DNA of 37,416 nt from an uncultured Elusimicrobia bacterium (GTDB lineage Bacteria > Elusimicrobiota > Elusimicrobia > Elusimicrobiales > UBA9959): assembly GCA_937870775.1 (NCBI GenBank), contig CALMZU010000318.1, forward strand, positions 1 through 37,416, read 5' to 3'. Positions 22,269 to 28,701 of this stretch are shown here, in pieces. A program made the translations under genes and the position numbers. Numbering within the stretch: the first letter of the stretch is position 1; each line of letters starts with the position of its first letter. The notes beneath the pieces were generated by a model that saw only the letters and a list, made by a program, of their open reading frames with translations, was not told the origin of the DNA and made no database searches.

Positions 22269-24062
22269 TTACACCGGGTACATGCCGAGGGCCTTGTACC
22301 ACTTGTTCAGGTCGGCGCGGCGCTTCGAATGGTCCTTCGGCAGCGCGAACGGCCTGCCGCGGCCGTCGAGCACCAGGCCCACGACGCCGCCCTCGATGTC
22401 GGCCTCCACCTTGTTGCCGGAGCCGGCGCCCATATCGAAGCCCTTCACCGGCTTCGCCACCAGCTTCGCCTTCGGGGCCGCGAACGGCACGTGCACCATG
22501 TCGCCGAAGCGCAGCTCGCCGGCCTGGCGGCTGCCGTCGGAACCGGTCACTTCCCATTCCATGATCTTCTGGCCTTCCTTCGCGAGGCCCTTCGGCGCGA
22601 GGCAGGTGCCGAGGCGCACGAGGCAGTCGTTGTAGAACACGTCGAGCGCGGCCTTCTCGCTGATCTGCGCCAGCACGCCGAGGTGCGGCATCATGAAGAT
22701 GCTGTCGACGGCCATGCGGGTGATGCCCTCGGGCTGGTAGGCGTCTATCATCATCATCATCGACTGCGTGCGGCGGGGGGAATGCGCCAGGATGCCGCCG
22801 GAGCCTATGACGTAGTCGAGCTTCATCACGTTGATGAGGCTCTGGCCGGAAGCGGTCTGCTCGAAAGCGTCGGAGATCGAGCGCTCCTGCTGCACGCCCT
22901 TGAGGCCCACGGCCAGCGCCTTGTGCTGGTCGAAGGCGAGGCGCAGCGCCTCGCGGCTCACCGCGTGCTCTATCATCAGGTCCTCGACGGTCTGCGGGAT
23001 CGTCGTCGGGCGGATCATCTTGTTCTTCAGGCGGTTCCTGAGGTCCTGCTCCTCGATGTCGAAGGGCAGCCAGCGCAGGATGTTCGCGAGGCCGGCCTCG
23101 GCCATCACGTTGGAGATGGAGTAGCTCATGCCGAGGTTGGCGCTGACGGTGCGGTTGAAGACCTCGGAGAAGACGCTGAACACGTCGGTGGTGGCGCCGC
23201 CGATGTCCACGGCCAGCACGTTGAAACCGTTGGCCTTCGCGAACTTCTCGGTCATCGTGCCGACGGCCGCGGGGGTGGGCATGATCGGCGCGCCGACCAT
23301 CTTCATCAGGCGAGGGTAGCCCGGCGCCTGCTGCATGACGTGCTCGAGGAAGATGTCGTGGATCTTGTGGCGCGCCGGCATCAGGTTCTCGCGCTCGAGG
23401 CTCGGGCGGAGGTTCTCGGTGATGATCAGCGCGGTCCTGTCGCCGAGGATCTGCTTTATCTGGTCGTGGGCCTTGTTGTTGCCGGCGTAGATGACCGGCA
23501 GCTTGTAGGAGGCGCCGAGGCGCGGCTTCGGGTCGGCGGCCTTAAGGAACTGGGCGAGCTCGACGACGTGCGTCACGGTGCCGCCGTCGGTGCCGCCGGA
23601 GAGCAGCATCATGTCGGGGCGCAGCTGGCGGATGCGCTCTATCTTCTCGTGGTCCGCGCGGCCGTCGTTGGAGGCCAGCACGTCCATCACGATGGCGCCC
23701 GCGCCGAGCGCGCAGCGCTGGGCGGATTCGCCGGTCATCGCCTTCACGGCGCCCGCGACCATCATCTGCAGGCCGCCGCCGGCGGAGGAGGTGGAAACGT
23801 ATATGTCGACGCCCTTGCTGCCCTCGCACGGGGTGATTATCTTCTCGCCGTCGAGTATCTTGCGGCCGGAGAGCTCCTCCACCTCGGTGATCGAGTTCAG
23901 CACGCCCTTGGTGACGTCCTCGAACGGGGCCTCCACGGTGGTGGGGGCTTCGCCGCGGAAGGTCTGGCGGTAGGTGTCGCCCTTCTTCTCTATCAGTATG
24001 GCCTTCGTCGTGGTGCTGCCGCAGTCGGTAGCGATGATGACTTCAAGGTCTTTCTTTGACAT
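22269..24062 (-). CDS. MutL/GlmL-like ASKHA-fold ATPase
   Basis: 597-residue cytoplasmic protein of the MutL (GlmL) family. Nucleotide-binding motifs of the actin/Hsp70 fold are clear: phosphate-1 IIATDCGSTTTKAIL (residues 9-23) and phosphate-2 LAVDIGGATTDVFS (283-296), with LLSGGTDGG (153-161) and GSGGILAHSPRR as further conserved loops. GlmL lies beside B12-dependent glutamate mutase and is thought to support it, but no glmS or glmE is here. The protein is about 130 residues longer than classical GlmL (about 460), with a beta-rich C-terminus (about 495-570, GDMVHVPF...VEADIEGGVVGLVLDGRGRPF). SD AAGGAG; the start overlaps the upstream small gene by 20 nt. The substrate it activates is unknown. 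Confidence 0.87.
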   Translation of the reverse strand: MSKKDLEVIIATDCGSTTTKAILIEKKGDTYRQTFRGEAPTTVEAPFEDVTKGVLNSITEVEELSGRKILDGEKIITPCEGSKGVDIYVSTSSAGGGLQMMVAGAVKAMTGESAQRCALGAGAIVMDVLASNDGRADHEKIERIRQLRPDMMLLSGGTDGGTVTHVVELAQFLKAADPKPRLGASYKLPVIYAGNNKAHDQIKQILGDRTALIITENLRPSLERENLMPARHKIHDIFLEHVMQQAPGYPRLMKMVGAPIMPTPAAVGTMTEKFAKANGFNVLAVDIGGATTDVFSVFSEVFNRTVSANLGMSYSISNVMAEAGLANILRWLPFDIEEQDLRNRLKNKMIRPTTIPQTVEDLMIEHAVSREALRLAFDQHKALAVGLKGVQQERSISDAFEQTASGQSLINVMKLDYVIGSGGILAHSPRRTQSMMMMIDAYQPEGITRMAVDSIFMMPHLGVLAQISEKAALDVFYNDCLVRLGTCLAPKGLAKEGQKIMEWEVTGSDGSRQAGELRFGDMVHVPFAAPKAKLVAKPVKGFDMGAGSGNKVEADIEGGVVGLVLDGRGRPFALPKDHSKRRADLNKWYKALGMYPV

Positions 24063-24387
24063 TTGGCTCTCCTTGGTTGCCGCCCTCCGGCTTATCGTCC
24101 GCGCCGAGCTTGTCGACGAGGTAGGAAACGGCCTTGGGGTTCTCGAGCAGCTTAGCGTACCTGCTTACTTCGTCCTTTTCGAAAACGATGTTGAGTATGG
24201 GGGTAAGGAACGACGCGCTCTGCGCCCCCAGGTCGTGCACGGGCCGGGTGCTCTCCAGCGCGAAGGCCGCCAGGTCGCCCAGTTTGCGGGCCCTCACCTT
24301 GACGGCCAGCGCGTCGAGCAGCGCCTTCTCCTCCGCCGTAGGCTCCTGCGGCTCGGGTATCTTGAAGGCGTTGTCCCATATTCCCAT
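24043..24387 (-). CDS. Small hypothetical protein leading the MutL-like operon
   Basis: 114-residue soluble protein with no match I recognise. Mostly helical by composition (PTAEEKALLDALAVKVRARKLGDLAAFALESTRPVHDLGAQSASFLTPILNIVFEKDEVSRYAKLLENPKAVSYLVDKL), with a disordered acidic/basic tail. The segment RARKLGDLAAFALESTRPVHDLGAQSASFLTPIL could be an amphipathic docking helix pair. It is preceded by a good leaderless-type promoter and its last 20 nt overlap the MutL-like gene, which argues that it is real and works with the other two products. A small adaptor subunit is one possibility, which is inference. Confidence 0.75.
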   Translation of the reverse strand: MGIWDNAFKIPEPQEPTAEEKALLDALAVKVRARKLGDLAAFALESTRPVHDLGAQSASFLTPILNIVFEKDEVSRYAKLLENPKAVSYLVDKLGADDKPEGGNQGEPNVKERP

Positions 24388-24395
24388 GCTTTTTT

Positions 24396-24424
24396 ATTCT
24401 AATAAAAATAAAAGAATAAGCCAA
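24396..24424 (-). promoter_or_regulatory. Leaderless-type promoter of the MutL-like operon
   Basis: Minus strand TTGGCT (24419-24424), 17 nt AT-rich spacer, TAGAAT (24396-24401), then AAAAAAGC and ATG at 24387. The 8-nt gap and lack of any Shine-Dalgarno imply transcription starting at or next to the start codon. Confidence 0.7.
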
Positions 24425-24432
24425 ACGCCCCC

Positions 24433-24461
24433 TTGAAAGCCGGCCGGCCGCAAGGTATACT
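24433..24461 (+). promoter_or_regulatory. Sigma70-type promoter of the ASH-domain gene
   Basis: TTGAAA (24433-24438), 17 nt, TATACT (24456-24461). Start near 24468 leaves a leader of about 17 nt with AGGAG 9 nt before the ATG at 24485. Divergent from the MutL-like promoter; the two -35 boxes are only 8 nt apart. Confidence 0.8.
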
Positions 24462-24484
24462 TGGTGGGGGAGGAGCTATAAAGT

Positions 24485-26173
24485 ATGGACCCTAAACAAC
24501 TGCTCTCGTGGAAGGCGGCGGCTCCGCTCGCGGCCGGCACCGTGGCGCTGAGCCTCGGCATATCCTATTATGTCGGCGGCCCGGGCAGGGACGCCGCGCC
24601 GGACAGCTCCCGGAACGATTTCAAGTTCGCCCGTACGGGGCCGCTGCAGGCCCCGGGCGCCCCGGACGTGAGGGCGGTGACGCCCGGCCAGGGCTCTTAC
24701 CTCGATATGTTCCGCGAGGCCAACAAGAACTACGCGAAGGAGACGGCCCCCGCGGCCGCGCCGGCCGCCGCCAGGCAGGCGCCGCCCAAAAGCCTTTCCC
24801 GCAGGGAGAAGGACGACATACTGAAGAGCCTGCAGGAGGACCTGGCGGCCCAGGCCGCCGGCGATCCGTCCGCGGACGCGGGACGGTCCTCGGCCGGCGG
24901 CATGTACGCGGCCCGCGCCGGCGGCGGCGCGGAAAAAGATAATTCCTCCGCCGCCACCGCCGCCGGGGTCTCCAGGCTGCAGGCACAGCAGGGTTCCCAG
25001 GCCAGGCGCGGTTTCGGCAACGCGGCCTTCTCTTCGGGCTCCGGCGCCGCCATACGCCGCGGGGCCGACGCGCCATCCTTCCGCGCGCCGGGCCTTTCGC
25101 AGGGCGCCGGTTCCGCCACCACCGGCGGCGAAGGCGCGCTATCGCAGGCCGGTTCCGGCCGCTACGCCGGCGAATACGGTTCAAACGGCGGCGGACAGCA
25201 TTCCTCCGGGGACCAGTCCTCCTCCGCCTCCGGCGACAATTCCGCCGGCATGGGCGCCGGCGCCGGGAAAGAGAAGCCCTATCCGCTGATGTACGCCTGG
25301 CCGAAGTCCTTCGACTTCGGCACGATGGACGCCTACGAGACGGCCTCGCGCCAGGTGATAGTGATGAACATGGGCACGGCCGACCTCAAGGTGGGGCAGA
25401 TAGAGAATCTCGACGACGGGACGCCGTTCACCGCGCAGGACGACAAGTGCAGCAACAAGGTGCTGGCGCCGCGCAAGAGCTGCACCTTCAGCATACGCTT
25501 CGCCCCGACTGCGGCCAACAATTACCACACCGCGATGTACGTGCCGTCCAACTCCGACGACGGCTACGATTCTTACTCCTACCTGGAGCTCAAGGCCTCC
25601 TCGCGCTATTCCAGCCGGGGCTTCATGGGCCTGCGCGGCCTTTACCGCGGCTCAGGCGAGGGGCGCGTGAACGCGGCCGACTTCGGCATGGTGCCGGAGG
25701 GCTTCCCTTTCACGCAGGCCCTGCGCGTCACGAACACGTCGGGGGAGACCTGGGACGGCGTGGCGCTGGACCGCTCCGCGCTGCCTGCCTCCTTCACGGT
25801 GGCCTCGGACGGCTGCAGCGGCCGCGAGGTCCCGCCCGGTTCGCACTGCGACCTCACCCTGAAACTGGACCCTGCGGCCGCGGTCAACAGGAAGTTCTGC
25901 TCCGGGCCCTACGGCCAGTACGTGGCAAAGAACATGTACACCAACGCCACGGTGTACAGCCCCCGGCCGCAGTTCCCGCCGCTGACGCTCACCGGCCCGG
26001 TCGAGGCCTCGCCCGAAGGGCAGCTGAAGGTCACCGCGGCCTACCCCGACGACGACTACTACGCGAGGAAGCGCAGGCACCTGGTGCTGACGGTGCCCGT
26101 GAAAGCGAAGAGCTGCGCGCAGTTCCCGGTCTACGGGCTTACCAGCACGGGCAACTTCTATTATTTCAAGTGA
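24485..26173 (+). CDS. Membrane-anchored protein with two ASH-like domains
   Basis: 562 residues. An N-terminal hydrophobic segment (about 11-31, APLAAGTVALSLGISYYVGG) serves as anchor or uncleaved signal. Residues about 55-262 are a low-complexity Ala/Gly/Ser-rich stalk (GGGQHSSGDQSSSASGDNSAGMGAG). Two beta domains of the ASH/choice-of-anchor D type follow: one at about 264-365 (WPKSFDFGTMDAYETASRQVIVMNMGTADLKVGQI...KCSNKVLAPRKSCTFSIRFAPTA) and one at about 392-500 (ADFGMVPEGFPFTQALRVTNTSGE...CSGREVPPGSHCDLTLKL). Each has a matching cysteine pair likely to form a disulfide outside the cytoplasm. Function unknown; cell-surface or envelope binding is likely. It ends at a terminator shared with the convergent DUF192 gene. 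Confidence 0.82.
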   Translation: MDPKQLLSWKAAAPLAAGTVALSLGISYYVGGPGRDAAPDSSRNDFKFARTGPLQAPGAPDVRAVTPGQGSYLDMFREANKNYAKETAPAAAPAAARQAPPKSLSRREKDDILKSLQEDLAAQAAGDPSADAGRSSAGGMYAARAGGGAEKDNSSAATAAGVSRLQAQQGSQARRGFGNAAFSSGSGAAIRRGADAPSFRAPGLSQGAGSATTGGEGALSQAGSGRYAGEYGSNGGGQHSSGDQSSSASGDNSAGMGAGAGKEKPYPLMYAWPKSFDFGTMDAYETASRQVIVMNMGTADLKVGQIENLDDGTPFTAQDDKCSNKVLAPRKSCTFSIRFAPTAANNYHTAMYVPSNSDDGYDSYSYLELKASSRYSSRGFMGLRGLYRGSGEGRVNAADFGMVPEGFPFTQALRVTNTSGETWDGVALDRSALPASFTVASDGCSGREVPPGSHCDLTLKLDPAAAVNRKFCSGPYGQYVAKNMYTNATVYSPRPQFPPLTLTGPVEASPEGQLKVTAAYPDDDYYARKRRHLVLTVPVKAKSCAQFPVYGLTSTGNFYYFK

Positions 26174-26196
26174 GGCCCCCGGGGGGGAGCAAAAAG

Positions 26197-26230
26197 AGGC
26201 CGGGGCTATTTTGCCCCGGCCTTTTCTTTT
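26197..26230 (+). terminator. Bidirectional terminator between convergent genes
   Basis: AGGCCGGGGC / GCCCCGGCCT with loop TATTTT, then TTTCTTTT on the plus strand. On the minus strand it is followed by CTTTTTG, so it should also stop the 26206-27446 operon. The stem overlaps the stop codon of the DUF192 gene. Confidence 0.82.
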
Positions 26231-26691
26231 CCCCGGAAGACGGCTTTTATCGTCGAACCCGGCTTCAGCCGGTGCGCCCGCGCGCACCCCGCCGGCAGTT
26301 CCAGCACGAAGCGGGCCGGCGCGCCGGCGCGGGCCACCTCGGACTCGGGCTGACCCTCGTAGGAGCGCGGAACGCGGTGGAAGACCTTCGCCACACGCAG
26401 GTCCGCGTCGAGGAAGACCATGTCCAGGTCTATCAGGGTGTTCTTCATCCAGAAGGACTTGAAGCCGCCGTCGGAGAAGGCGAACAGCATGCCGCGGTCC
26501 GGCGGCAGGGACGCGCGGAACATCAGGCCGCGGGCCTGCTGCTCCTGCGTCAGCGCCAGCTCGGCCGTCACCACGAAGCCGTCGGGCAGCGTCAGCGAGG
26601 CCAGCGCGGCGCCGCCGGGCACCTTCACGGCGGCTAGGCAGACGGCCGGCAGCAGCAGCGCGGCGGCCGGCAGCAGGCGGCGGAAGTTCAT
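26206..26691 (-). CDS. DUF192 family exported protein
   Basis: 161-residue protein with a signal peptide (MNFRRLLPAAALLLPAVCLA, residues 1-20) and a full DUF192 domain: VTAELALTQEQQARGLMFRASLPPDRGMLFAFSDGGFKSFWMKNTLIDLDMVFLDADLRVAKVFH...FVLELPAGCARAHRLKPGSTI. The biochemical role of DUF192 is unknown. Its start overlaps the upstream gene by ATGA. The last codons lie inside the stem of the bidirectional terminator. Family assignment is firm, function is not. Confidence 0.9.
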   Translation of the reverse strand: MNFRRLLPAAALLLPAVCLAAVKVPGGAALASLTLPDGFVVTAELALTQEQQARGLMFRASLPPDRGMLFAFSDGGFKSFWMKNTLIDLDMVFLDADLRVAKVFHRVPRSYEGQPESEVARAGAPARFVLELPAGCARAHRLKPGSTIKAVFRGKEKAGAK

Positions 26692-27206
26692 CGCGCGCCC
26701 CCGGGCGGCGCGGCCGGCGGCGTGGACAGTTCCACGGCCGGAGCGGCGGTGGAGGTATAGACGGAGAGGAACAGCGGCAGCCGCAGGTCGGCGGCCTCCT
26801 TCAGGCGTCCGCCGGCGGCGAACAGTTCCATCGCGTCGGCCTTGTGAGCGGCCGCCAGCGCGCGCAGGCCGCCAGGGCGCAGGCCCGGCTCCAGCTTGGA
26901 GAAAGGGATGGAGGTCCGCTCGGAGAGCAGCAGCACGGCGCAGAGTTCCTGGCGGTACAGGCCCTGCCTCAAGTATTTCATGATCTCTTTTTCAGGCGAC
27001 GTCGAGCCGAACACCGCGTACAGCGTGGAACTGCTGACCTCGGCGCTGAGCGCCCAGGCGAAGGCGTCCTCGCCGAAGGTGTCGGAGCCCGGCTCCTCGT
27101 CCTTCATGAAGGAGTCGGGGCCCACCTCGGCGCCGAGAAATACCTGCGCCGCCGCGGGAACGCACGCGGCGGCGAGCAGGCAGCACAGCAACGCCAGGCT
27201 GCGCAT
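26688..27206 (-). CDS. Exported hypothetical protein
   Basis: 172-residue protein; family not recognised. Signal peptide at residues 1-20 (MRSLALLCCLLAAACVPAAA). A cysteine inside it (AAAC) is not a convincing lipobox. The mature region is helical with a repeat-like central part (SPEKEIMKYLRQGLYRQELCAVLLLSERTSIPFSKLEPGLRPGGLRALAAAHKADAMELFAAGGRLKEAADLRLP). The C-terminus is Pro/Ala rich. The central part may resemble proteins that count or sense envelope load, but I cannot name a domain. Middle gene of a three-gene operon between the RAM-domain and DUF192 genes, overlapping the latter by ATGA. Confidence 0.78.
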   Translation of the reverse strand: MRSLALLCCLLAAACVPAAAQVFLGAEVGPDSFMKDEEPGSDTFGEDAFAWALSAEVSSSTLYAVFGSTSPEKEIMKYLRQGLYRQELCAVLLLSERTSIPFSKLEPGLRPGGLRALAAAHKADAMELFAAGGRLKEAADLRLPLFLSVYTSTAAPAVELSTPPAAPPGGAR

Positions 27207-27212
27207 CGGACG

Positions 27213-27446
27213 TCAGAGAGAGGTGGTGACCAGCGTCTCGGTGGAGAGCACGCCGGGGATGCCGCGTATCTCCTGCACGACGATGTTGGAGAGGGTGGGG
27301 AGATCGTCGGTCTCCATGTCCAGCACCAGGTCCCAGCGGCCGAAGACGGCAGACATGTGCACTACGCTCTTGAGCGCCTTCAGTTTCACCAGCGTCTGTT
27401 TCTCCTTGCCGGGCATCAGTTTAACGAGTACGAGTCCAGTTACCAT
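27213..27446 (-). CDS. Stand-alone Lrp/AsnC ligand-binding (RAM) domain protein
   Basis: 77-residue protein consisting only of the RAM domain (VTGLVLVKLMPGKEKQTLVKLKALKSVVHMSAVFGRWDLVLDMETDDLPTLSNIVVQEIRGIPGVLSTETLVTTSL), the amino-acid-binding, oligomerising half of Lrp/AsnC regulators, without the DNA-binding helix-turn-helix. I use the ATG at 27446 and not 27512, because it is preceded by AAAGGA at a proper distance and by a consensus promoter, while the longer ORF would run through that promoter. Such proteins may modulate full-length Lrp members or bind ligands directly. It leads an operon with two exported proteins. Confidence 0.88.
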   Translation of the reverse strand: MVTGLVLVKLMPGKEKQTLVKLKALKSVVHMSAVFGRWDLVLDMETDDLPTLSNIVVQEIRGIPGVLSTETLVTTSL

Positions 27447-27460
27447 ATTATTTCCTTTGC

Positions 27461-27474
27461 GCGGCGTCCGCCGC
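27461..27474. repeat. Palindrome in the 5' leader of the RAM operon
   Basis: GCGGCG-TC-CGCCGC lies between the predicted transcription start (about 27477) and the Shine-Dalgarno. It would fold at the very 5' end of the mRNA, or serve as a two-fold operator. Which of these applies cannot be told from sequence. Confidence 0.5.
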
Positions 27475-27483
27475 GTCACCCCT

Positions 27484-27512
27484 ATTATACAACCGCCTAC
27501 CCCCGGTTTCAA
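27484..27512 (-). promoter_or_regulatory. Consensus promoter of the RAM-domain operon
   Basis: Minus strand TTGAAA (27507-27512), 17-nt spacer, perfect TATAAT (27484-27489). Predicted start about 27477, giving a leader of about 30 nt with an AAGGA Shine-Dalgarno. The best sigma70 match in the window. Confidence 0.88.
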
Positions 27513-27541
27513 TAGCGCGTGCGGGTTAAGGAGAAATTATT

Positions 27542-27547
27542 TATAAT
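27542..27547 (+). promoter_or_regulatory. TATAAT -10 box of dtd, probably leaderless
   Basis: Perfect TATAAT ending 6 nt before the dtd ATG (27554). The GGAG between them is only 1 nt from the ATG, too close to act as a Shine-Dalgarno. No good -35 is visible. Confidence 0.7.
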
Positions 27548-27553
27548 TGGAGC

Positions 27554-28009
27554 ATGAGGGCACTGATACAGCGAGTGAAGAGCGGGGCGGTAAAGACCGG
27601 CTCCGTGCACAACTCCATAGGGCGGGGCCTCGTCGTGCTGCTCGGCGTGGGCCGCGGCGACGCGGAGGCCGACGCCGACCTGCTGGCGGCCAAGACGGCC
27701 AACCTGCGCATCTTCTCCAATGATGAGGGGAAGTTCGATCTCTCCCTGCTCGACGTGAAAGGCGAAGCCCTGGTGGTCTCGCAGTTCACCCTCTACGGCG
27801 ACGCGTCCAAAGGCCGCCGTCCCGACTTCGGCGAAGCCGCGCGTCCCGAAGAGGCACGCGGGCTCTATGAACGCTTCGCCGGCGCGCTGGGCGCCGCCGG
27901 GGTGCCGGTGAAGACAGGAGTGTTCGCCGCCGATATGGAGGTCACGATAGTCAACGACGGACCGGTGACGATCTGGCTGGACACCGCGGCCGGAGGGGGC
28001 GCCCTATGA
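27554..28009 (+). CDS. dtd: D-aminoacyl-tRNA deacylase
   Basis: 151-residue enzyme that hydrolyses D-amino acids (and glycine from tRNA-Ala) off mischarged tRNAs. Signature motifs are intact: [17 protein letters not shown] (the SQxTL active-site loop) and the C-terminal [11 protein letters not shown] (the NxGPVT motif providing the cross-subunit Gly-Pro pair). Length is standard (about 145-150). It starts from a leaderless-type promoter, and its stop overlaps the next ATG (ATGA), so the lipoprotein-like gene downstream is coupled to it. Confidence 0.96.
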   Translation: MRALIQRVKSGAVKTGSVHNSIGRGLVVLLGVGRGDAEADADLLAAKTANLRIFSNDEGKFDLSLLDVKGEALVVSQFTLYGDASKGRRPDFGEAARPEEARGLYERFAGALGAAGVPVKTGVFAADMEVTIVNDGPVTIWLDTAAGGGAL

Positions 28010-28701
28010 ACATGCGATACGTGAGGCTGGCCGCCGCGGGGCTCGCCGCCGCGCTGGCCTGCGCCTGCGCGAGCGGGCGCGCCTACAGGACCGACACCTG
28101 GGAGACCTGGACCAGCTGGAACGACTCCTACGGCGCCAGCGAGCTCAAGGACGACGGGGTCTACTACACCCTTTCCGCCAGGCAGGACGACACCCGGGAC
28201 GAGCCGTCGGACGGCTACGCGCCTGGGCTCATACTTTCCAAGGAGATACCCGGCTCCAGGTGGCAGCTGGACCTGGAGGCCGACTTCAACATACCGCCGG
28301 GCAGGGCCAAGCGCTTCTCCTACGGCGTGTGGATAGGCGGCGACGGCGCCAGGCCCTCGGTGGGCAACCCCTCGGCCGTCTTCAAGCTGGTGGTGCAGCG
28401 GCAGAACGGCCCGCGCCCTTCCGACGATTCGCTGATAGTCTTCCCCGTGCCCGGCGGGCGCTTCGTCAGGCTGCCGGCGGGGCTGAAGGTGCTGCGTTTC
28501 CGCCGCGACGGGAGTTCCTTCTCCGTGCTCTATTCGATGAACAGGCGCAAGTTCGTGCAGGCCCTGTCGGCCGAGTCGCCGGAGGCGGCGACGGCCCCTT
28601 CGCAGAAATTCTTCATGTCCGGTTTCGCCGGCGGCGATCCCGAAGGCGCCTGGGCCAGGATGAAAAGCCTGAAACTCGACGGAGAGGAGATGCTCTACTG
28701 A
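28006..28701 (+). CDS. Exported protein with concanavalin-A/laminin-G-like fold
   Basis: 231-residue protein with a hydrophobic N-terminus rich in Ala and Cys ([17 protein letters not shown]), a signal peptide and possibly a lipobox at C22 or C24, though the -3 residue is not ideal. The mature region reads as beta strands: [72 protein letters not shown] and [25 protein letters not shown]. These resemble DUF1349/LamG-type jelly rolls. Function unknown; carbohydrate or surface binding is plausible. ATGA overlap with dtd upstream and TGATG overlap with the next gene downstream place it in the dtd operon. Confidence 0.78.
   Translation: MNMRYVRLAAAGLAAALACACASGRAYRTDTWETWTSWNDSYGASELKDDGVYYTLSARQDDTRDEPSDGYAPGLILSKEIPGSRWQLDLEADFNIPPGRAKRFSYGVWIGGDGARPSVGNPSAVFKLVVQRQNGPRPSDDSLIVFPVPGGRFVRLPAGLKVLRFRRDGSSFSVLYSMNRRKFVQALSAESPEAATAPSQKFFMSGFAGGDPEGAWARMKSLKLDGEEMLY

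Noticed and set aside
26170-26190. GGCCCCCGGGGGGG palindrome after the ASH gene
   Set aside because: A GC run with no following T-run; the real terminator is the hairpin 7 nt further on.
28260-28700. 147-residue N-terminal extension of the anchored protein at 28701
   Set aside because: It overlaps the upstream exported-protein gene in another frame, and the membrane anchor begins naturally after ATG 28701.
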